In this document: one piece after another, positions 62,155-64,000 of the stretch
Layout: each line of letters opens with the position of its first letter
How positions within the stretch are numbered: position 1 is the first letter of the stretch
DNA from: Yponomeuta sedellus
Taxonomy: Eukaryota; Arthropoda; Insecta; Lepidoptera; Yponomeutidae
Assembly: GCA_934045075.1 (NCBI GenBank)
Contig: OW203721.1
Span: 21,824,672-21,888,671 of the forward strand
Reading direction: 5' to 3'
Length of the DNA: 64,000 bases
Translations under genes and position numbers: made by a program
Notes under the pieces: model-generated
The model's input: only the letters and a program-made list of their open reading frames with translations
What the model was told of the DNA's origin: nothing
The model's database searches: none

Positions 62155-63217
62155 ATTGAATATTTTGATAAATCAACAATAACCAGTGCGGTACACTCAC
62201 GATTAATTACATCACACATATCTAATGTCCGAATCAAGAGCTCGTACGAAATTAATAGAATTCCTGAGTAGCCGAGCGCAGATGATCGGATTTGAGATGC
62301 GGATGTTATGCAATTGTGGGGCTCTGTGACGGGCCCGTGGGAGCTCCGGTGAGCCCTTAGGTCTGTGACAGGTGGCGCAAAGCCTTAGGCCTATGACATA
62401 CTAAACACTAGCTAATAATAAGACATTTGGGAACCTTTTTCGGGTCTTGATTGTATTTTTTTTTCCAAATACGGTAGAACATGTTACGCGATTTAGTCGT
62501 CAGTCACTCTGCATGATTTCAGACAGCATTTTACGCTCAATTATGACGTTTAATACGTTGATCTTGTGCCGTTGTCATCCAGAAAAGGTCTTTTCTTGAA
62601 TATTCTTGCCTCTCTATGACAATTTAATAACTGGCTTAATGGTGTCATCTCCATTTGGCAGTACATACTATAGTTATACCAAATTGTATTGGCCACTTTA
62701 GTTTTTTATCAGTCTTAGTAGTTTTTAAAATTATAATGAGATTTTTTTCACAATGGGCATATATATTTAAGTAAAAAAATTATAAATCCAAAAATCGTTT
62801 AAATTTTTTCTTTTGATTTTGAACTCAAGCTAACAAATCCCCTCGTTAATGCACAATCTTAGTTTTCACAGATCATCACATTCTAAATATGTTAATTAGA
62901 AATAGGAATATAAATAGAACCGATTTGATTATTTTACATTTAATAAATAAGCACAATTGTCATGAGGCAAATCAAATGTGAAAGTGTAAACTTCTTTACC
63001 AATTTAATAAATATTGTTTCCAAAACAGTTATAGGAAACAACAACGACTCATTAAAACAAAAAGAATACAATAACACTTCCTTTTATTTCTTTACTAAAA
63101 CAATGAAAGGAAATCAGAGTTAAAAGAGCAATATTTTTGTATATTTTAGAGATATAATGAGCATGTGAGAGTAAAGATGCGAAATTGAGTACATGAAAAA
63201 TGTAAGATGGTAACTGT
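62155..63217. other. No recognised feature
   Basis: AT-rich. 62266-62400 is GC-richer with GTGACGGGCCCGTGGGAGCTC but has no identifiable function. Confidence 0.4.
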
Positions 63218-63355
63218 AACGCTGCCAAAACGTCGGGAAATAAGGTAATTACAAATAAAGAATAATAATAATTACGTTTTACCTAATAAATAATCGCGAA
63301 TATCCCCGTTTAATATATAGCTATGTATGAGTATCGAGAATAATTAAGAAATACT
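63218..63355 (-). mobile_element. Family Q element, partial
   Basis: TAACGCTGCCAAAACGTCGG GAAATAAGGTAATTAC, then an 18-bp AT insert, ATTACGTTTTACCTAATAAA TAATCGCG, TTTAATATATAGCTATGTAT GAGTATCGAG, AAGAAATACT. Confidence 0.7.
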
Positions 63356-64000
63356 ATGTAAGATGGGGTACGTGATCTTATGTGTATATGTGAGAAATGT
63401 GTGTGTGAGTCTTTTGATATCATAATTTTGTACGCAGTAGTTCCTCGGATGTACTACAATTTATTCAACGGACTTAAACTTATTTTTTTATCCTTACCAT
63501 CAGTAGACTCCAATTATTGAATTCCTGATGCATTCATTGTCAGTTATCAGGCTGGATAAACAAGTGACCACTAACAATATTCATTAAAAAAAACTATCTA
63601 AAAAGTGGCCAATCTTCATTACACTAACTATGCATGATACCCATCAGTCATTTTCATTGCTATTTAAAGAAATAAAGCCTTAACCCGCCGACTTTCTACC
63701 CGATGAATACTTTAGTAAATTTTATTGTGTACCACTTTTTCTGGCATTTCAAAATGTCTCTTTCGCGAATGTCCACTTCTCGAAATGTCATTTCCCTTTT
63801 CGTGAAACACCTATATTCGTTTATCGCTTTTTAAGAGTTACAATGAAACATGAAGCAGACAGATCACATACTGACAAAAAGTTTTAAAATAAACCACGCT
63901 CGAATAACTGCCAGATAGTTTGACAGAAATCGACACTCATAAATCCCAGTCAACCCTTTAACGGGCAGAGCTAGAATAAAAAAATCACTGGTTTCGGACT
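63356..64000. other. No recognised feature
   Basis: AT-rich, nothing supported. Confidence 0.45.

Overview
The window looks like non-coding DNA of a moth or butterfly (Lepidoptera). The base is order-level: AT-rich sequence packed with repeats of types I recognise from lepidopteran genomes, including tRNA-headed SINEs, RTE-type LINE tails ending in a GTCCAGCAGTGGAC-like motif, (TATG)n-tailed LINE ends, short Helitrons ending CTAG|T, many TIR/foldback MITEs and a mariner. I cannot name the species. Only one stretch reads convincingly as a host gene: a 153-bp minus-strand exon (34542-34694) with consensus splice sites, encoding part of the extracellular amino-terminal domain of an AMPA-type ionotropic glutamate receptor (GluRIA/GluRIB-like). 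If that is right, much of the window is intron of this receptor gene. Layout: 1-9 kb holds a foldback, a mariner nested in a MITE, a broken LINE and an RTE fragment. 9-22 kb holds many copies of a 5S rRNA-headed SINE, two minisatellites, RTE tails and several foldbacks. 22-25 kb holds the longest intact ORF, a 437-aa LINE reverse transcriptase inserted in a PIF/Harbinger-like MITE. 25-34 kb holds more 5S SINEs and a tandem-plus-inverted array of a 312-bp tRNA-like repeat inserted in another MITE. 34.5 kb is the receptor exon. 35-57 kb is a dense mixture of five SINE families, Helitrons, RTE fragments and foldbacks. 57.3-58.3 kb is a multi-level nest of MITEs. 58-64 kb holds a (TACA)n microsatellite grown from a LINE tail, more repeats and sparse unique sequence. 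The elements do not form a pathway. The LINEs would supply reverse transcriptase, and the SINEs, with Pol III-type heads (tRNA or 5S) and LINE-like tails, look like their parasites. The 3' ends of the RTE fragments and of the 5S SINE share a small stem-loop whose stem co-varies between families (GTCCA/TGGAC, CCCCA/TGGGG, GCCCA/TGGGC around a 4-nt loop), which may be the shared recognition signal. The most noteworthy items are the 5S rRNA-derived SINE (about 16 copies or fragments), a different SINE that joins a 5S-like head to a body otherwise carried by tRNA heads, the inverted tandem tRNA-like array with a 12-bp target duplication, the nested insertions with empty sites visible in the same window, and the receptor exon. 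Nothing bacterial, plasmid-like, viral or CRISPR-like was seen.
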